Positions 7,487 to 16,969 of a stretch of DNA of 64,000 nt are shown here, piece by piece. The translations under genes were made by a program, and so were the position numbers. Origin of the DNA: Neorhizobium huautlense (lineage in GTDB: Bacteria; Pseudomonadota; Alphaproteobacteria; Rhizobiales; Rhizobiaceae); the NCBI RefSeq assembly GCF_030811685.1, contig NZ_JAUSRF010000021.1:1-64000 (forward strand). Direction: 5' to 3'. The notes beneath the pieces are model-generated. The model was given only the letters and a program-made list of their open reading frames with translations, was not told the origin of the DNA and searched no databases. Position 1 is the stretch's first letter, and every line of letters begins with the position of its first letter.

Positions 7487-9676
7487 ATGGTTACGGTTAT
7501 CGAAGACGACGGTTCGGAAAGCTATTCGACGCGGGGCGGCATCAATGTTCGTCGCCAGCGCCGGCCGGCGGAATATGCGACGGCGATCAGCAGCTATGTC
7601 GACCGTTTGGACGAGCGTCGCGGCGCGGTGTTTTCCTCCAATTACGAATATCCGGGCCGTTACACCCGCTGGGACACCGCGATCGCCGACCCGCCGCTGG
7701 GTTTCTCCTCCAATGGCCGAAAGGTATGGATCGAGGCCTATAACGGCCGTGGTGAAGTGCTGCTGGATTTCGTCGCAGACCGCCTCGCACGCGAAGCCGA
7801 CCTGACGCTCGGTGAGCGCTCTGCTCGCCGCCTCGATCTCACCGTCAACGAACCGACCCGCGCCTTTACCGAGGAAGAACGCTCGAAAATGCCGACCGTG
7901 TTCACGGTCCTGCGCGCCGTGGTCGATCTATTCTATTCTGATGCCGACAGCGCCATCGGCCTGTTTGGCGCCTTCGGTTATGATCTCGCCTTCCAGTTCG
8001 ATGCTATAAAACTGTCGCTGGCGCGCCCGGAAGACCAGCGCGACATGGTGCTGTTCCTGCCGGACGAAATTCTCGTCGTCGACCACCATGCGGCCAAGGC
8101 CTGGGTCGATCGTTATGATTTTTCGAAAGACGGCGTGACCACTGAGGGCAAGGATTCAGAGATCGCGCCCGATCCGTTCAAGCGCACCGACGTCATCCCG
8201 CAGAAGGGGGACCACAACCCCGGTGAATATGCAGCGCTCGTCACCCGCGCCAAGGAAAGTTTTCGTCGCGGCGACCTTTTTGAAGTCGTGCCGGGCCAGA
8301 AATTCATGGAGCGTTGCGACAGCAACCCGTCACAGATTTCCAATCGCCTCAAGGCGATCAATCCGTCGCCCTATTCCTTTTTCATCAATCTCGGCCATCA
8401 GGAATATCTGGTCGGCGCATCGCCGGAAATGTTCGTGCGCGTGTCGGGTCGTCGTATCGAGACCTGCCCGATTTCCGGCACGATCAAGCGTGGCGAGGAT
8501 GCGATTGCCGACTCGGAACAGATCCTGAAACTGCTGAATTCAAAGAAGGACGAGTCCGAGTTGACCATGTGCTCGGATGTCGACCGCAACGACAAGTCCC
8601 GCGTCTGCGAGCCGGGTTCGGTGAAGGTGATCGGCCGCCGCCAGATCGAAATGTATTCGCGCCTGATCCACACGGTCGACCATATCGAAGGCCGTTTGCG
8701 GCCGGACATGGATGCGTTCGACGGTTTCCTTTCCCATGCGTGGGCCGTGACCGTGACCGGTGCGCCAAAATTGTGGGCGATGCGGTTTGTCGAGCAGAAC
8801 GAGCGCAGCCCGCGCGCATGGTATGGCGGGGCGATCGGCATGGTCGGCTTCAATGGCGACATGAATACCGGGCTTACGCTGCGCACCATCCGCATCAAGG
8901 ACGGCATTGCCGAGGTGCGGGCAGGGGCGACACTGCTCAACGACTCGAACCCAGAAGAGGAAGAGGCCGAAACCGAACTGAAGGCATCCGCCATGATTTC
9001 AGCGATCCGTGATGCGCGCGCCGGCAATAGCGGCAAGGTTGGCCGTGACGTGGCCAAGGTCGGCGAGGACGTCAAAATCCTGCTGGTCGATCACGAGGAC
9101 AGTTTTGTCCACACGCTCGCCAATTATTTCCGCCAGACCGGCGCCGAGGTTTCGACCGTGCGCACGCCGGTGCCGCAGGAGATTTTTGACCGCATCGATC
9201 CCGATCTTGTCGTTTTGTCGCCCGGTCCCGGCAACCCCAAGGACTTTGACTGCAAGGCGACCATCAAGGCGGCGCGTGCCCGCAACCTGCCGATCTTTGG
9301 TGTCTGCCTCGGCTTACAGGCGCTTGCCGAAGCTTATGGCGGCGAGTTGCGCCATCTCGCTATCCCGATGCATGGAAAGCCTTCGCGTATCCGCGTGCTG
9401 GAGCCGGGCATCGTGTTTTCCGGACTGTCCAAGGAAGTGACGGTTGGTCGTTACCACTCGATCTTTGCCGATCCGGCGACGCTCGACCGTGATTTCATCA
9501 TCACCGCCGAAAGCGAGGACGGGACGATCATGGGCATTGAACACGCCAGGGAACCGATCGCGGCGGTGCAGTTTCACCCGGAATCGATCATGTCGCTGGG
9601 CGGTGATGCCGGCATGCGGATGATCGAGAATGTCGTGGCGCATCTGGCGAGGAAGCGTGAGGCGGCGGTGGCGTGA
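7487..9676 (+). CDS. trpE(G): anthranilate synthase, fused TrpE-TrpG
   Basis: A 729-aa fusion catalysing chorismate plus glutamine to anthranilate, the first committed step of Trp synthesis. Residues 1 to about 515 are component I (chorismate-binding core with GTIKRGEDA and TGAPKLWAM). About 530-729 are the glutamine amidotransferase: DHEDSFVHTLANY, LSPGPGNP, the nucleophile Cys in FGVCLGLQ, and the His/Glu pair in AVQFHPES. The fused form is characteristic of rhizobia. It lies 115 nt after the trpL stop, so expression depends on the attenuator. Confidence 0.97.
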   Translation: MVTVIEDDGSESYSTRGGINVRRQRRPAEYATAISSYVDRLDERRGAVFSSNYEYPGRYTRWDTAIADPPLGFSSNGRKVWIEAYNGRGEVLLDFVADRLAREADLTLGERSARRLDLTVNEPTRAFTEEERSKMPTVFTVLRAVVDLFYSDADSAIGLFGAFGYDLAFQFDAIKLSLARPEDQRDMVLFLPDEILVVDHHAAKAWVDRYDFSKDGVTTEGKDSEIAPDPFKRTDVIPQKGDHNPGEYAALVTRAKESFRRGDLFEVVPGQKFMERCDSNPSQISNRLKAINPSPYSFFINLGHQEYLVGASPEMFVRVSGRRIETCPISGTIKRGEDAIADSEQILKLLNSKKDESELTMCSDVDRNDKSRVCEPGSVKVIGRRQIEMYSRLIHTVDHIEGRLRPDMDAFDGFLSHAWAVTVTGAPKLWAMRFVEQNERSPRAWYGGAIGMVGFNGDMNTGLTLRTIRIKDGIAEVRAGATLLNDSNPEEEEAETELKASAMISAIRDARAGNSGKVGRDVAKVGEDVKILLVDHEDSFVHTLANYFRQTGAEVSTVRTPVPQEIFDRIDPDLVVLSPGPGNPKDFDCKATIKAARARNLPIFGVCLGLQALAEAYGGELRHLAIPMHGKPSRIRVLEPGIVFSGLSKEVTVGRYHSIFADPATLDRDFIITAESEDGTIMGIEHAREPIAAVQFHPESIMSLGGDAGMRMIENVVAHLARKREAAVA

Positions 9677-9677
9677 G

Positions 9678-10178
9678 GTGACGGAAAACATCCTCATCGA
9701 ACCGATCGGAGAAAATCATGTCGAGGGTTTTCGCGAGGCCCTCGACATCGTCGCGCGCGAGCGAAAATATCTGGTGTTTCAGGAGGCGCCGCCCATCGAG
9801 GCGATGCTGTCTTTCGTTCGCGACAATATTGCCGCCGGTCATCCGCATATGGTCGCGGTGGCCGATGGCAAGGTTGTCGGCTGGTGCGATATCCGCCGTG
9901 GCGCTCGGGATGCGGAAGCGCATAGCGGCGTGCTCGGCATGGGCATCATCCCCGGTTATCGCGACAGGGGATTGGGGCGCAAGCTGATGCTGGCCACGCT
10001 GGAGGCTGCGAAAGCTGCCGGCTTGCACCGGGTGGAACTGCATGCCCATGCGGACAATTTTCGAGCCATCGCCCTCTATGAGAAAGTCGGCTTCGTTCAT
10101 GAGGGTGTCGCGCGTCATGCGATCAGGATCGAAGGACGTTATATCGACAGTGTGCTGATGGCCTTGATATTCGAGTGA
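9678..10178 (+). CDS. GNAT-family N-acetyltransferase
   Basis: A 166-aa protein if started at the GTG one base after the trpE(G) stop; the open frame extends further inside trpE(G). The acetyl-CoA site is seen in LGMGIIPGYRDRGLGRKLM (R-x-x-G-x-G), followed by the HAHADNFRAIALYEKVGF motif common to RimJ/RimL-like and small-molecule acetyltransferases. Its position suggests translational coupling to trpE(G), but a role in Trp metabolism is not implied. Substrate unknown. Confidence 0.82.
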   Translation: MTENILIEPIGENHVEGFREALDIVARERKYLVFQEAPPIEAMLSFVRDNIAAGHPHMVAVADGKVVGWCDIRRGARDAEAHSGVLGMGIIPGYRDRGLGRKLMLATLEAAKAAGLHRVELHAHADNFRAIALYEKVGFVHEGVARHAIRIEGRYIDSVLMALIFE

Positions 10179-10236
10179 AGCCGCTGCCTGACCCTTTGAC
10201 AAATCGCCGGCCTTGAGCCATATCACCGCTCAATTC

Positions 10237-10275
10237 GAAACCGCCGCCGCGAGACGATCTCGCTGCGGCGGTTTC
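10237..10275 (+). terminator. long hairpin after the GNAT gene
   Basis: A perfect 11-bp stem GAAACCGCCGC/GCGGCGGTTTC (10237-10247/10265-10275) has a second small stem in its loop (GAGA/TCTC). The downstream flank is only moderately T-rich, so terminator function is likely but not certain. Confidence 0.5.
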
Positions 10276-10334
10276 GTCGTTTCAGGCATGGCGTTCTGCA
10301 AATCATTCGCAGACGCATTTGGGGATTTTTCGAC

Positions 10335-11267
10335 GTGGTGAAGGACGACAAAACCGTCGAGCGGCTGGCGATGTGGGGCATTCCGATCTCCATCGGCGTG
10401 CTCGGATTGAAGCTTGCAGCATGGTGGGTGACCGGTTCCGTGGCGCTTCTGTCCGATGGCCTGGAATCGCTGGTCAATGTGGCGGCGGCCTTCATCGCCT
10501 ATTTCGTCATCCGTTATGCGCAGCGCCCGGCCGATGACGATCACCAGTTCGGACATCACAAGGCCGAGTATATTTCGGCGGTTCTCGAAGGTGTGCTGAT
10601 CGTCGTTGCGGCGTTGCTGATCATTCAGGAAGCGTCTCAGGCTGTCATGCGACCTGCCATGCCGGACGCGCCATGGCTTGGTCTCGGCATCAACGCCATC
10701 GCGGGTGTCATCAATGCCGTTTGGGCGACGACGCTGATCCGCGCGGGCAGGGCGCATCGTTCGGTGGCCCTGACGGCAGATGGCCAGCATATCATGTCGG
10801 ACGTGGTGACCTCGGCCGGGGTCTTTGTCGGTCTCGTTCTGGCAGTGCTGACCGGTTATGCCATCCTCGATCCGCTGCTTGCGATCTTTGTCGCCATCAA
10901 CATTCTATGGCAGGGTTACAAGGTCATCACCCATTCACTGGGCGGCTTGATGGACAAGGCGCTGGAGCCGGAGGAAGAAGCGGCCGTGCGCGCGGCGATT
11001 GCCGCCCATTGCGGTGGTGCGCTGGATGTCCATGACCTGAAAACGCGCCAGGCCGGAAAAGCCGCCTTCATCGATTTTCATCTCGTGGTGCCGGAGAAAA
11101 TGTCCGTTCGTGAGGCGCATGAAATCTGCGACCGCTTGGAAGATGCGATCAAAGAGGTTATTCCCGGCGCCACATTGGCGATCCATGTCGAGCCCGAGGG
11201 CGAAAATGCGCATGGACAGACGGTCTCAATCGAAGGACCTATGAGTTCGGAAGGAATGGGCAAATGA
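10335..11267 (+). CDS. cation diffusion facilitator (FieF/CzcD-like) transporter
   Basis: A 310-aa inner-membrane divalent-cation/proton antiporter, from a GTG start. It has about six transmembrane helices and a cytoplasmic C-terminal domain. Metal-site motifs are visible: SDGLESLVN in TM2, the QFGHHKAEY loop, and DGQHIMSDVVTS in TM5 (H-x-x-x-D). The C-terminal domain (about 205-290) has the usual alpha-beta fold pattern with VHDLKTRQAG and IDFHLVVP. The metal (Zn, Fe, Mn) cannot be decided. Its end overlaps queF by 4 nt (ATGA), so the two are translationally coupled. Confidence 0.92.
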   Translation: MVKDDKTVERLAMWGIPISIGVLGLKLAAWWVTGSVALLSDGLESLVNVAAAFIAYFVIRYAQRPADDDHQFGHHKAEYISAVLEGVLIVVAALLIIQEASQAVMRPAMPDAPWLGLGINAIAGVINAVWATTLIRAGRAHRSVALTADGQHIMSDVVTSAGVFVGLVLAVLTGYAILDPLLAIFVAINILWQGYKVITHSLGGLMDKALEPEEEAAVRAAIAAHCGGALDVHDLKTRQAGKAAFIDFHLVVPEKMSVREAHEICDRLEDAIKEVIPGATLAIHVEPEGENAHGQTVSIEGPMSSEGMGK

Positions 11268-11728
11268 CGATGACGGATGTCAGCGGGCTGTCGCAGCTCG
11301 GCAAACAGGTGGATGCACCCAAAAGCCCGGAAGAAGCCGTGCTGGAGCGCGTGCCCAACAGCAATCAGGGCATGGATTACGTGACGCGTTTCACCGCGCC
11401 GGAATTTACATCGCTTTGCCCGATGACCGGCCAGCCGGATTTCGCGCATATCGTCATCGATTACATTCCGGATGCCTATCTGGTGGAATCGAAGTCGCTG
11501 AAACTGTTTTTTACCTCGTTCCGCAATCATGGCTCGTTTCACGAGGATTGCTCGGTCTATATCGCCAAGCGGCTGGTCGAACTGCTCAATCCGAAATGGC
11601 TGCGGATCGGCGCCTACTGGTATCCGCGTGGCGGCATTCCGATCGACGTGTTCTGGCAGACGGGTGATGTTCCGGCCGGCGTCTGGCTGCCGGATCAAGG
11701 CGTGCCGACCTATCGCGGGCGTGGGTGA
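11264..11728 (+). CDS. queF: NADPH-dependent preQ0 reductase
   Basis: A 154-aa unimodular (type I) QueF that reduces 7-cyano-7-deazaguanine to preQ1 in queuosine biosynthesis. The catalytic Cys lies in SLCPMTGQPDFA (near residue 52). The QueF signature ESKSLKLFFTSFRNHGSFHE follows. It overlaps the cation-efflux gene by 4 nt. An ATG two codons in (11270) is an equally good start. No other queuosine genes are in the window. Confidence 0.95.
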   Translation: MTMTDVSGLSQLGKQVDAPKSPEEAVLERVPNSNQGMDYVTRFTAPEFTSLCPMTGQPDFAHIVIDYIPDAYLVESKSLKLFFTSFRNHGSFHEDCSVYIAKRLVELLNPKWLRIGAYWYPRGGIPIDVFWQTGDVPAGVWLPDQGVPTYRGRG

Positions 11729-11884
11729 AAGCCGTGTGGCCTGCCGTTCGCGTCCGCGTGCGGGCGGCAGGCTTTCTGCCTGAGCCTTGGCCTGATCAGA
11801 TATCCATGCATGCTGGGGATAAAGCGAGGATAAGGAATTCACCTTAAGCCCATTCGCACATTGTTTTAACGACGCGAACGCATT

Positions 11885-12505
11885 ATGTCCGGTATCGACA
11901 CGTCCATGCTGGAGACAATGATGAACGACGAAAACGACGACGACAAGACGAAGGAATTGCCGCTCGGCAAGGAGACTGAAGCCAATCTCTTCAAGTCCCG
12001 CTCGATCTTCATCTATGGCGGCATCACCCAGGAACTGGCGCAGAAGGTCTGCACCCAGCTGGTTGCCCTTGCTGCCGCCGGCGACGAAGACATCCGTATC
12101 TACGTGAATTCGCCCGGCGGTCACGTGGAATCGGGCGATTCGATCCACGACATGATCAAGTTCATCAAGCCGAAGGTCTGGATCATCGGTACCGGCTGGG
12201 TCGCTTCCGCCGGCGCGCTGATCTACGTTTCTGTTCCGAAGGAACGTCGTATCGCTCTGCCGAACACCCGCTTCCTGCTTCATCAACCGTCCGGCGGCAC
12301 GCGCGGCATGGTTTCCGATATCGAGATCCAGGCCCGCGAAATCATCAAGATGAACCAGCGCCTGATCAAGATCTTTGCGAAGGCCACCGGCCAGTCGGAA
12401 GAAAAGATCGCCAAGGATATCGACCGCGATTACTGGCTCGGCGCAGAAGACGCCGTCGAATACGGTCTGGTTTCCAAGATCGTCACGAGCCAGTCGGAAA
12501 TCTGA
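11885..12505 (+). CDS. ClpP-like ATP-dependent protease subunit
   Basis: A 206-aa S14 peptidase. The triad is intact: Ser109 in VASAGAL, His133 in LLHQPSGG and Asp182 in IDRDYWLGAEDAVEYG. The N-terminus differs from classical ClpP: a long acidic stretch (NDENDDDKTKE) replaces the short propeptide. It stands alone, not beside clpX, so it is likely one of the extra ClpP paralogues common in rhizobia. It would assemble into a 14-mer and depend on ClpA or ClpX; partner choice is not readable. A strong terminator follows. Confidence 0.9.
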   Translation: MSGIDTSMLETMMNDENDDDKTKELPLGKETEANLFKSRSIFIYGGITQELAQKVCTQLVALAAAGDEDIRIYVNSPGGHVESGDSIHDMIKFIKPKVWIIGTGWVASAGALIYVSVPKERRIALPNTRFLLHQPSGGTRGMVSDIEIQAREIIKMNQRLIKIFAKATGQSEEKIAKDIDRDYWLGAEDAVEYGLVSKIVTSQSEI

Positions 12506-12530
12506 TCCGGCCCGCGTCGAGCGAACAATA

Positions 12531-12568
12531 AAAATCCCCCGTCGGCATTGCTGGCGGGGGATTTTTTA
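12531..12568 (+). terminator. intrinsic terminator of the clpP-like gene
   Basis: Arms AAATCCCCCG/CGGGGGATTT (12532-12541/12555-12564) are followed by further T. It lies 26 nt after the stop codon and separates this gene from the convergent GGDEF-EAL gene. Confidence 0.85.
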
Positions 12569-12588
12569 TGTCCGTAGATGGTGGCTGA

Positions 12589-15288
12589 TCACGCCGAATG
12601 GCGGGCGTGGGAAAAGAGGTCGCCGCGTTCCGCCTGCCAGTTTTCGGCAAATTCCACGAAAGATTCGGCACACATCGGTTTTGCGAAGGCATAACCCTGC
12701 AGAACGTGACATCCGAGATTGCGCAGGATTTCGACATGCTCCGTCGTTTCGACGCCTTCCGCGACGATCTCGATGCCCTGGCTGCGGCCGATCTCGATGA
12801 TCGAGGCCACAAGACGGTGTTGCGAACCGGAAGCCTGCAGCGGCATGATCAATCGGCGGTCGATCTTCAGGCGTTTGGGGTCGAGATCGAGCAAGCTGAC
12901 AATCGAGGCATGGCCTGAGCCAAAGTCATCGATCTCGATATCGATACCGAGTTTTTTCAGCTGGCCGATGACCGAGCGCAGTGCCTTGTCCTGACCATCG
13001 AAGGAAATCGATTCCAGAAGTTCGAAGGACAGGCTGCCCTTGGGGATGTTGAGGCTTTCAACCTGCGCAAGCAGGGTTTCGTCTTTCAGGCGCTGCGCCG
13101 AGACATTGACCGACACATGCGGGATGTTGAGGTCGCGGGCCCGCCAGCGGGTGGCCTGGAACAGCGCTTTCTGCAGGATGATGGCGTCGATATCGCCCGA
13201 GCGATGAAGCCCCTCGGCGATATCGAGGAACTTGTCTGGCGTGAGGATGCCGCGGGTCGGATGTTGCCAGCGTGCCAGCGCTTCGACGCCGACGATATCG
13301 AGCGTCTGCGCATCGAACTGCGGCTGGAAGAAGGGTACGATCTGATCGTTCTCGATCGCCACCAGCAGCTCGTCGGAGCTGCGCTTGGTGTGGATGGCGG
13401 CCAGCAGCAGGTTTTCCGAAAAGATCTCGGCACGGTTGCGGCCGCGTTTCTTCGCTTCGTACAGGGCGACATCGGCATTGATCAGCAATTGCCGCGGATC
13501 CTCGCCTGCTGCCGTCTGTACCGCGACGCCGGCACTGCAGCCGACATGGCATTCATGCCCATCGATAACGATCGGCGTCGCCAGTGTTTTGACAATGGCG
13601 CGGCCCAGTTCCATCGCGCGTTCTTCCGGCTCGGCACCGCTGGTGACGAGAACGAATTCATCACCGCCGATACGCGAGGCGAATTCGTCGCCATGGAGAA
13701 GGGTCTGCAGCCGGGTCGTCGCCTGGCGCAGCACTTCGTCGCCGGCGGCATGGCCAAGCGTATCGTTGACTTCCTTGAAGCGATCCATGTCGAAATGGAT
13801 GAAGGCCAGCTTGTGATTGGGGGAGGGCGAGCCGGATGCATCCATGAACTGGTCTAGGAAGCGGCGGTTCGGCAATCCGGTCAGGGCGTCGTGCAGAGAC
13901 TGGTGTTCCAGCGTGCGGCGGGTGGCGCGCAACTGTTCGTTCTGTGCCTCGGCGCGGGTGCGGGCGTCGCGCAGTTCCGTCTGCAAAGTGATATCGCGGG
14001 TGACATCCCAATTGGCGCCGACCAGTCGCTCGATGCCGCCCTTGGTCATGTAGGACTTGCCGTTCGAGCGGATATGACGGATTTCGCCATCCGGCGTGAC
14101 GATCCTGAATTCGGGCGTGTAGGGCACGGAGTTGTCCGGCCTGTTCAGGATCAGGGCCTCGATGGCTTCGATATCATCGGGATGAACACGTCTGCGCCAG
14201 TCTTCGTAGGAGAATATGTCGCGGTCCTCCGGCGCGGCATAGAGCTCGCGAAGTCGGCGGTCCCAGAACATGCGTTGAGTAGACGGTTCGTATTCCCACA
14301 CGCCGACTTCCGATGCCTCAAGAGCAAGGGCGAGGCGATGATGCAGCCCTTCGAGCTGTTCTTCGCGTTGCTCCAGCGTTTCGACGTGGCCATGGCGCTG
14401 GCGCATCAACAGGCCGACCCAGATCATCGGGGCAATGACGGCGATGCCGATCAGGGCGCCATAGACATAGAGTTTGCCGATCCGCGGTGGTGTGGTCTGC
14501 CAACCGGCCTTCGGCACAGCCGCCAGATACCAGGTATCGTAACCGAGTTCGATCGTCGTGCGCACCGTATCCTGCGAGAACAGGGAGACATCGCCGAAAA
14601 ACGCATCCCTGGCTTTCGGATGCGGACGGCGGGCGATGGTGATGTCCAGCTGTTGCCGCTGTGTGGTGATATCGCTGTCGCGCAGCAGGCGATCGACATC
14701 GATGACGGTGGAAATGATGCCCCAGAAATGACCGTTGGACGCGGTGAAGACCGGATAACGGGCAAACAGGCCCATGCTGCCGCCCTGAACCAGAGTGACC
14801 GGTCCGGCCACCGTCGTCTTGCGGCGCTTGATGGCTTCGAAGACAGAACCGGCCCGCTTGGGATCGGCCTGGTAATCCTGTCCGAGGATTTCCCTGTTTT
14901 CGGCAAGCGGATAGATCATCCGCACGACGAGATCGGGCGCGGCGGCAACATTCTTCAGCTGCGAGGGATTGGAGAAGATGTTTTCGGCAAGCGTTGCAAA
15001 CTGTGCCTGGGTGATGGATGGATTGGACGAAATGGCCGCGACCAGACCCTGGATTAGATTGACATTGCCATGGATGTTGGTTTCCAGTTTCGCGGCAACC
15101 TGTGACAGTTGCTCCGACGCTGCAAGCCGTTGTGCGGACTGGAACCGCTCATGCTCGTCCTGGACCGCGCGCACAAAACCCAAGGCCACGATCATCACGA
15201 CCAGGACGGTCGGCAGAAAGTAGCCCAGGTGGTACAGACGGCCGGAAAAGAGCGTTTTGAGCGTGGTCGTCGACGACAATAGAAACAT
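12589..15288 (-). CDS. CHASE-PAS-GGDEF-EAL cyclic-di-GMP signalling protein
   Basis: An 899-aa membrane protein. One transmembrane helix is at about 17-40, a periplasmic CHASE-like sensor at about 50-270 and a second helix at about 278-298. A PAS domain follows (about 315-430, WEYEPSTQRMFWDRR). The GGDEF domain has an intact RIGGDEF and the EAL domain keeps GVEALARW, NVSAQRL, DDFGSGHAS and AEGVET. Both synthesis and breakdown of c-di-GMP are possible in principle; net activity cannot be told. It probably couples a periplasmic signal to motility or exopolysaccharide. No operon partner. Confidence 0.93.
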   Translation of the reverse strand: MFLLSSTTTLKTLFSGRLYHLGYFLPTVLVVMIVALGFVRAVQDEHERFQSAQRLAASEQLSQVAAKLETNIHGNVNLIQGLVAAISSNPSITQAQFATLAENIFSNPSQLKNVAAAPDLVVRMIYPLAENREILGQDYQADPKRAGSVFEAIKRRKTTVAGPVTLVQGGSMGLFARYPVFTASNGHFWGIISTVIDVDRLLRDSDITTQRQQLDITIARRPHPKARDAFFGDVSLFSQDTVRTTIELGYDTWYLAAVPKAGWQTTPPRIGKLYVYGALIGIAVIAPMIWVGLLMRQRHGHVETLEQREEQLEGLHHRLALALEASEVGVWEYEPSTQRMFWDRRLRELYAAPEDRDIFSYEDWRRRVHPDDIEAIEALILNRPDNSVPYTPEFRIVTPDGEIRHIRSNGKSYMTKGGIERLVGANWDVTRDITLQTELRDARTRAEAQNEQLRATRRTLEHQSLHDALTGLPNRRFLDQFMDASGSPSPNHKLAFIHFDMDRFKEVNDTLGHAAGDEVLRQATTRLQTLLHGDEFASRIGGDEFVLVTSGAEPEERAMELGRAIVKTLATPIVIDGHECHVGCSAGVAVQTAAGEDPRQLLINADVALYEAKKRGRNRAEIFSENLLLAAIHTKRSSDELLVAIENDQIVPFFQPQFDAQTLDIVGVEALARWQHPTRGILTPDKFLDIAEGLHRSGDIDAIILQKALFQATRWRARDLNIPHVSVNVSAQRLKDETLLAQVESLNIPKGSLSFELLESISFDGQDKALRSVIGQLKKLGIDIEIDDFGSGHASIVSLLDLDPKRLKIDRRLIMPLQASGSQHRLVASIIEIGRSQGIEIVAEGVETTEHVEILRNLGCHVLQGYAFAKPMCAESFVEFAENWQAERGDLFSHARHSA

Positions 15289-15511
15289 CCAAATGTTCGA
15301 TGAAATATGTCGGCAATATCGGGTAGAGAATTTAATTTATTCTGATGTTTGTTTGTCGGAACTGATATGCCCGCATGTATAAGGCGGCGCTGATGTTTCA
15401 GGCTGTGGAAAAGCTTTCTGTTCGGTCGGCGTACCCGAGCGTCTTCGGGCGGACTTGCCTGCCGTCAAATCCTGTGCTCCTGCTGTCTCCCTCTAGAGAC
15501 GGATCCCCCCG

Positions 15512-16693
15512 ATGCTGAAAGACTTTTCCGTACCCGCTCTGCTGATGGGCCTGTTGACCGCGTTTGTCGGTTTCGTCAGTTCCTTTGCCGTCATCGTGCA
15601 GGGGCTTGGCGCGATGGGCGCCACGCCCGATCAGGTGGCATCAGCGCTGCTTGCCGTCTGCGTGGCGCAGGCCGTGTTGGCCGTATTCTTTTCGGTTCGC
15701 CATCGCATGCCGATCATGATGGCGTGGACGACGCCGGGCGGCGCGCTTCTGGCAACGACCGGCATGATCGAGGGCGGATTTCCGGCGGCTGTGGGTGCCT
15801 TTGTCATCTGCGGCCTGCTGATTGCGCTGACAGGATTGTTTCCGATTTTCGGCCGGGCCGTGCGGCAGATCCCGACGCCGCTTGCCAATGCCATGCTGGC
15901 CGGCATTCTGCTGGGCCTGTGCCTTGCGCCGGTCAAGGCCGTGGCCTTCAATCCGTGGTTTGGCCTGCCGATCGTGCTGGCATGGATGCTGGTGGTGACC
16001 CGCTGGCGGCTATGGGCGGTGCCCTCGGCACTGGCGGCCTTCATTCTGGTGCTGATTTTCGGCGTCGACCTGCCGTCGGATGCGATGGCGCGGGTCGGAG
16101 CCGCCATTCATCCGCAACTGGAATTCGTGATGCCGGTGTTTACCTGGCACGGTTTCGTCTCGGTGGCCCTGCCGCTGTTCATCGTCACCATGGCATCGCA
16201 GAACATTCCGGGTATCGCCATCCTCAAAGCGCATGGTTATGAACCGCCGCCGGCGCCATTGTTTGCCTCGACGGGTATCTTTTCCAGCATCATTGCGCTG
16301 TTCGGCAGCGTGCCCGTCAATCTGGCCGCAATCACCGCTGCGATGTGTGCGAGCGAGGATGCGCATCCCGATGCGAAGCGGCGTTACTGGGCGGCGATCG
16401 TCGGCGGCAGCGCCTATATCGTGCTTGGCCTGATCACCGGCGGCATCATCGCCTTCGTGTCACTGGCGCCGCCGATCCTGCTGCAGGCGGTGGCGGGGCT
16501 CGCCCTGATCGGCGCGCTCTCGAATGCGGCACATGCCGCCTTTCATGACCCGGCGGCACGGGAAGCGGCGGCGATCACCTTTCTGGTGACAGCGTCGGGA
16601 ACGACCTTTGCGGGCATTTCCGGGGCTTTCTGGGGGCTGGTGGCCGGTGGGCTGATGCTGGCTTTGCAGCGGGTGATGAAACGGCCGGTTTGA
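15512..16693 (+). CDS. BenE-family benzoate/H+ symporter-like permease
   Basis: A 393-aa inner-membrane protein with about 12 hydrophobic helices. The BenE pattern is clear: LLTAFVGFVSSFAVIVQGL near the N-terminus, MPIMMAWTTPGGALLATTG, and ASQNIPGIAILKAHGYEPP in the middle. Family members take up aromatic acids such as benzoate, but no ben/cat genes are nearby, so the substrate is open. The 223-nt upstream gap is shared with the divergent GGDEF-EAL gene and is AT-rich at its left end. leuL/leuA lie downstream with their own promoter. Confidence 0.88.
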   Translation: MLKDFSVPALLMGLLTAFVGFVSSFAVIVQGLGAMGATPDQVASALLAVCVAQAVLAVFFSVRHRMPIMMAWTTPGGALLATTGMIEGGFPAAVGAFVICGLLIALTGLFPIFGRAVRQIPTPLANAMLAGILLGLCLAPVKAVAFNPWFGLPIVLAWMLVVTRWRLWAVPSALAAFILVLIFGVDLPSDAMARVGAAIHPQLEFVMPVFTWHGFVSVALPLFIVTMASQNIPGIAILKAHGYEPPPAPLFASTGIFSSIIALFGSVPVNLAAITAAMCASEDAHPDAKRRYWAAIVGGSAYIVLGLITGGIIAFVSLAPPILLQAVAGLALIGALSNAAHAAFHDPAAREAAAITFLVTASGTTFAGISGAFWGLVAGGLMLALQRVMKRPV

Positions 16694-16724
16694 CGTGAGC
16701 GTACCAAAAGTCAAAAAGCCGTTC

Positions 16725-16753
16725 TTGCCACATCCGTTCCTCACCGCTATAGA
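16725..16753 (+). promoter_or_regulatory. candidate promoter of leuL-leuA
   Basis: TTGCCA (16725-16730), a 17-nt spacer and TATAGA (16748-16753) form one of the best sigma70-type matches in the window. Seven nucleotides separate the -10 box from the ATG at 16761, so the mRNA should begin at or next to that ATG. Confidence 0.6.
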
Positions 16754-16760
16754 TTCGCCC

Positions 16761-16886
16761 ATGACCATGACAGGCGCGATCATGTTTGACCGTTTTGCCG
16801 CCCGCAGCACCGCTGCCGGGGCGACGGTTTTCGCGCCTCTCTCGCTTCTTAGCCTCGACCTTACACTCGGTTGCCGGGTCCGTTGA
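16761..16886 (+). CDS. leuL: candidate leucine leader peptide upstream of leuA
   Basis: A 41-codon ORF whose distal part reads APLSLLSLDLTLGCRVR: six Leu codons within ten (from 16839). Such enrichment directly upstream of leuA fits an attenuation leader. No Shine-Dalgarno precedes the ATG and the promoter predicts a leaderless mRNA, as for trpL. An internal ATG at 16782 would give 34 residues. No function beyond regulation is expected. The gene call rests on context and codon content, not on homology. Confidence 0.62.
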   Translation: MTMTGAIMFDRFAARSTAAGATVFAPLSLLSLDLTLGCRVR

Positions 16887-16969
16887 GGAGCGCCCGGCGG
16901 CCGACAAAGCCCGCCGGCGTAAGTGCTCCTCGCATCAAATCCCTGAAATGAAATAGGACCATAAGGTCC
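16873..16969 (+). promoter_or_regulatory. candidate leuA attenuator structures
   Basis: GCCGGG (16873-16878, end of leuL) can pair with CCCGGC (16893-16898). Alternatively, 16885-16900 can pair with 16911-16931 as GAGGAGC/GCTCCTC plus CCGGCGG/CCGCCGG, a long stem that excludes the first. A third hairpin GGACC/GGTCC (16956-16969) follows. No stem ends in a T-run, so any termination would not be classically intrinsic. Confidence 0.45.

Noticed and set aside
16695..16760. GTG-started extension of leuL
   Set aside because: It lies across the promoter (-35/-10), so it cannot be in the leuL mRNA.
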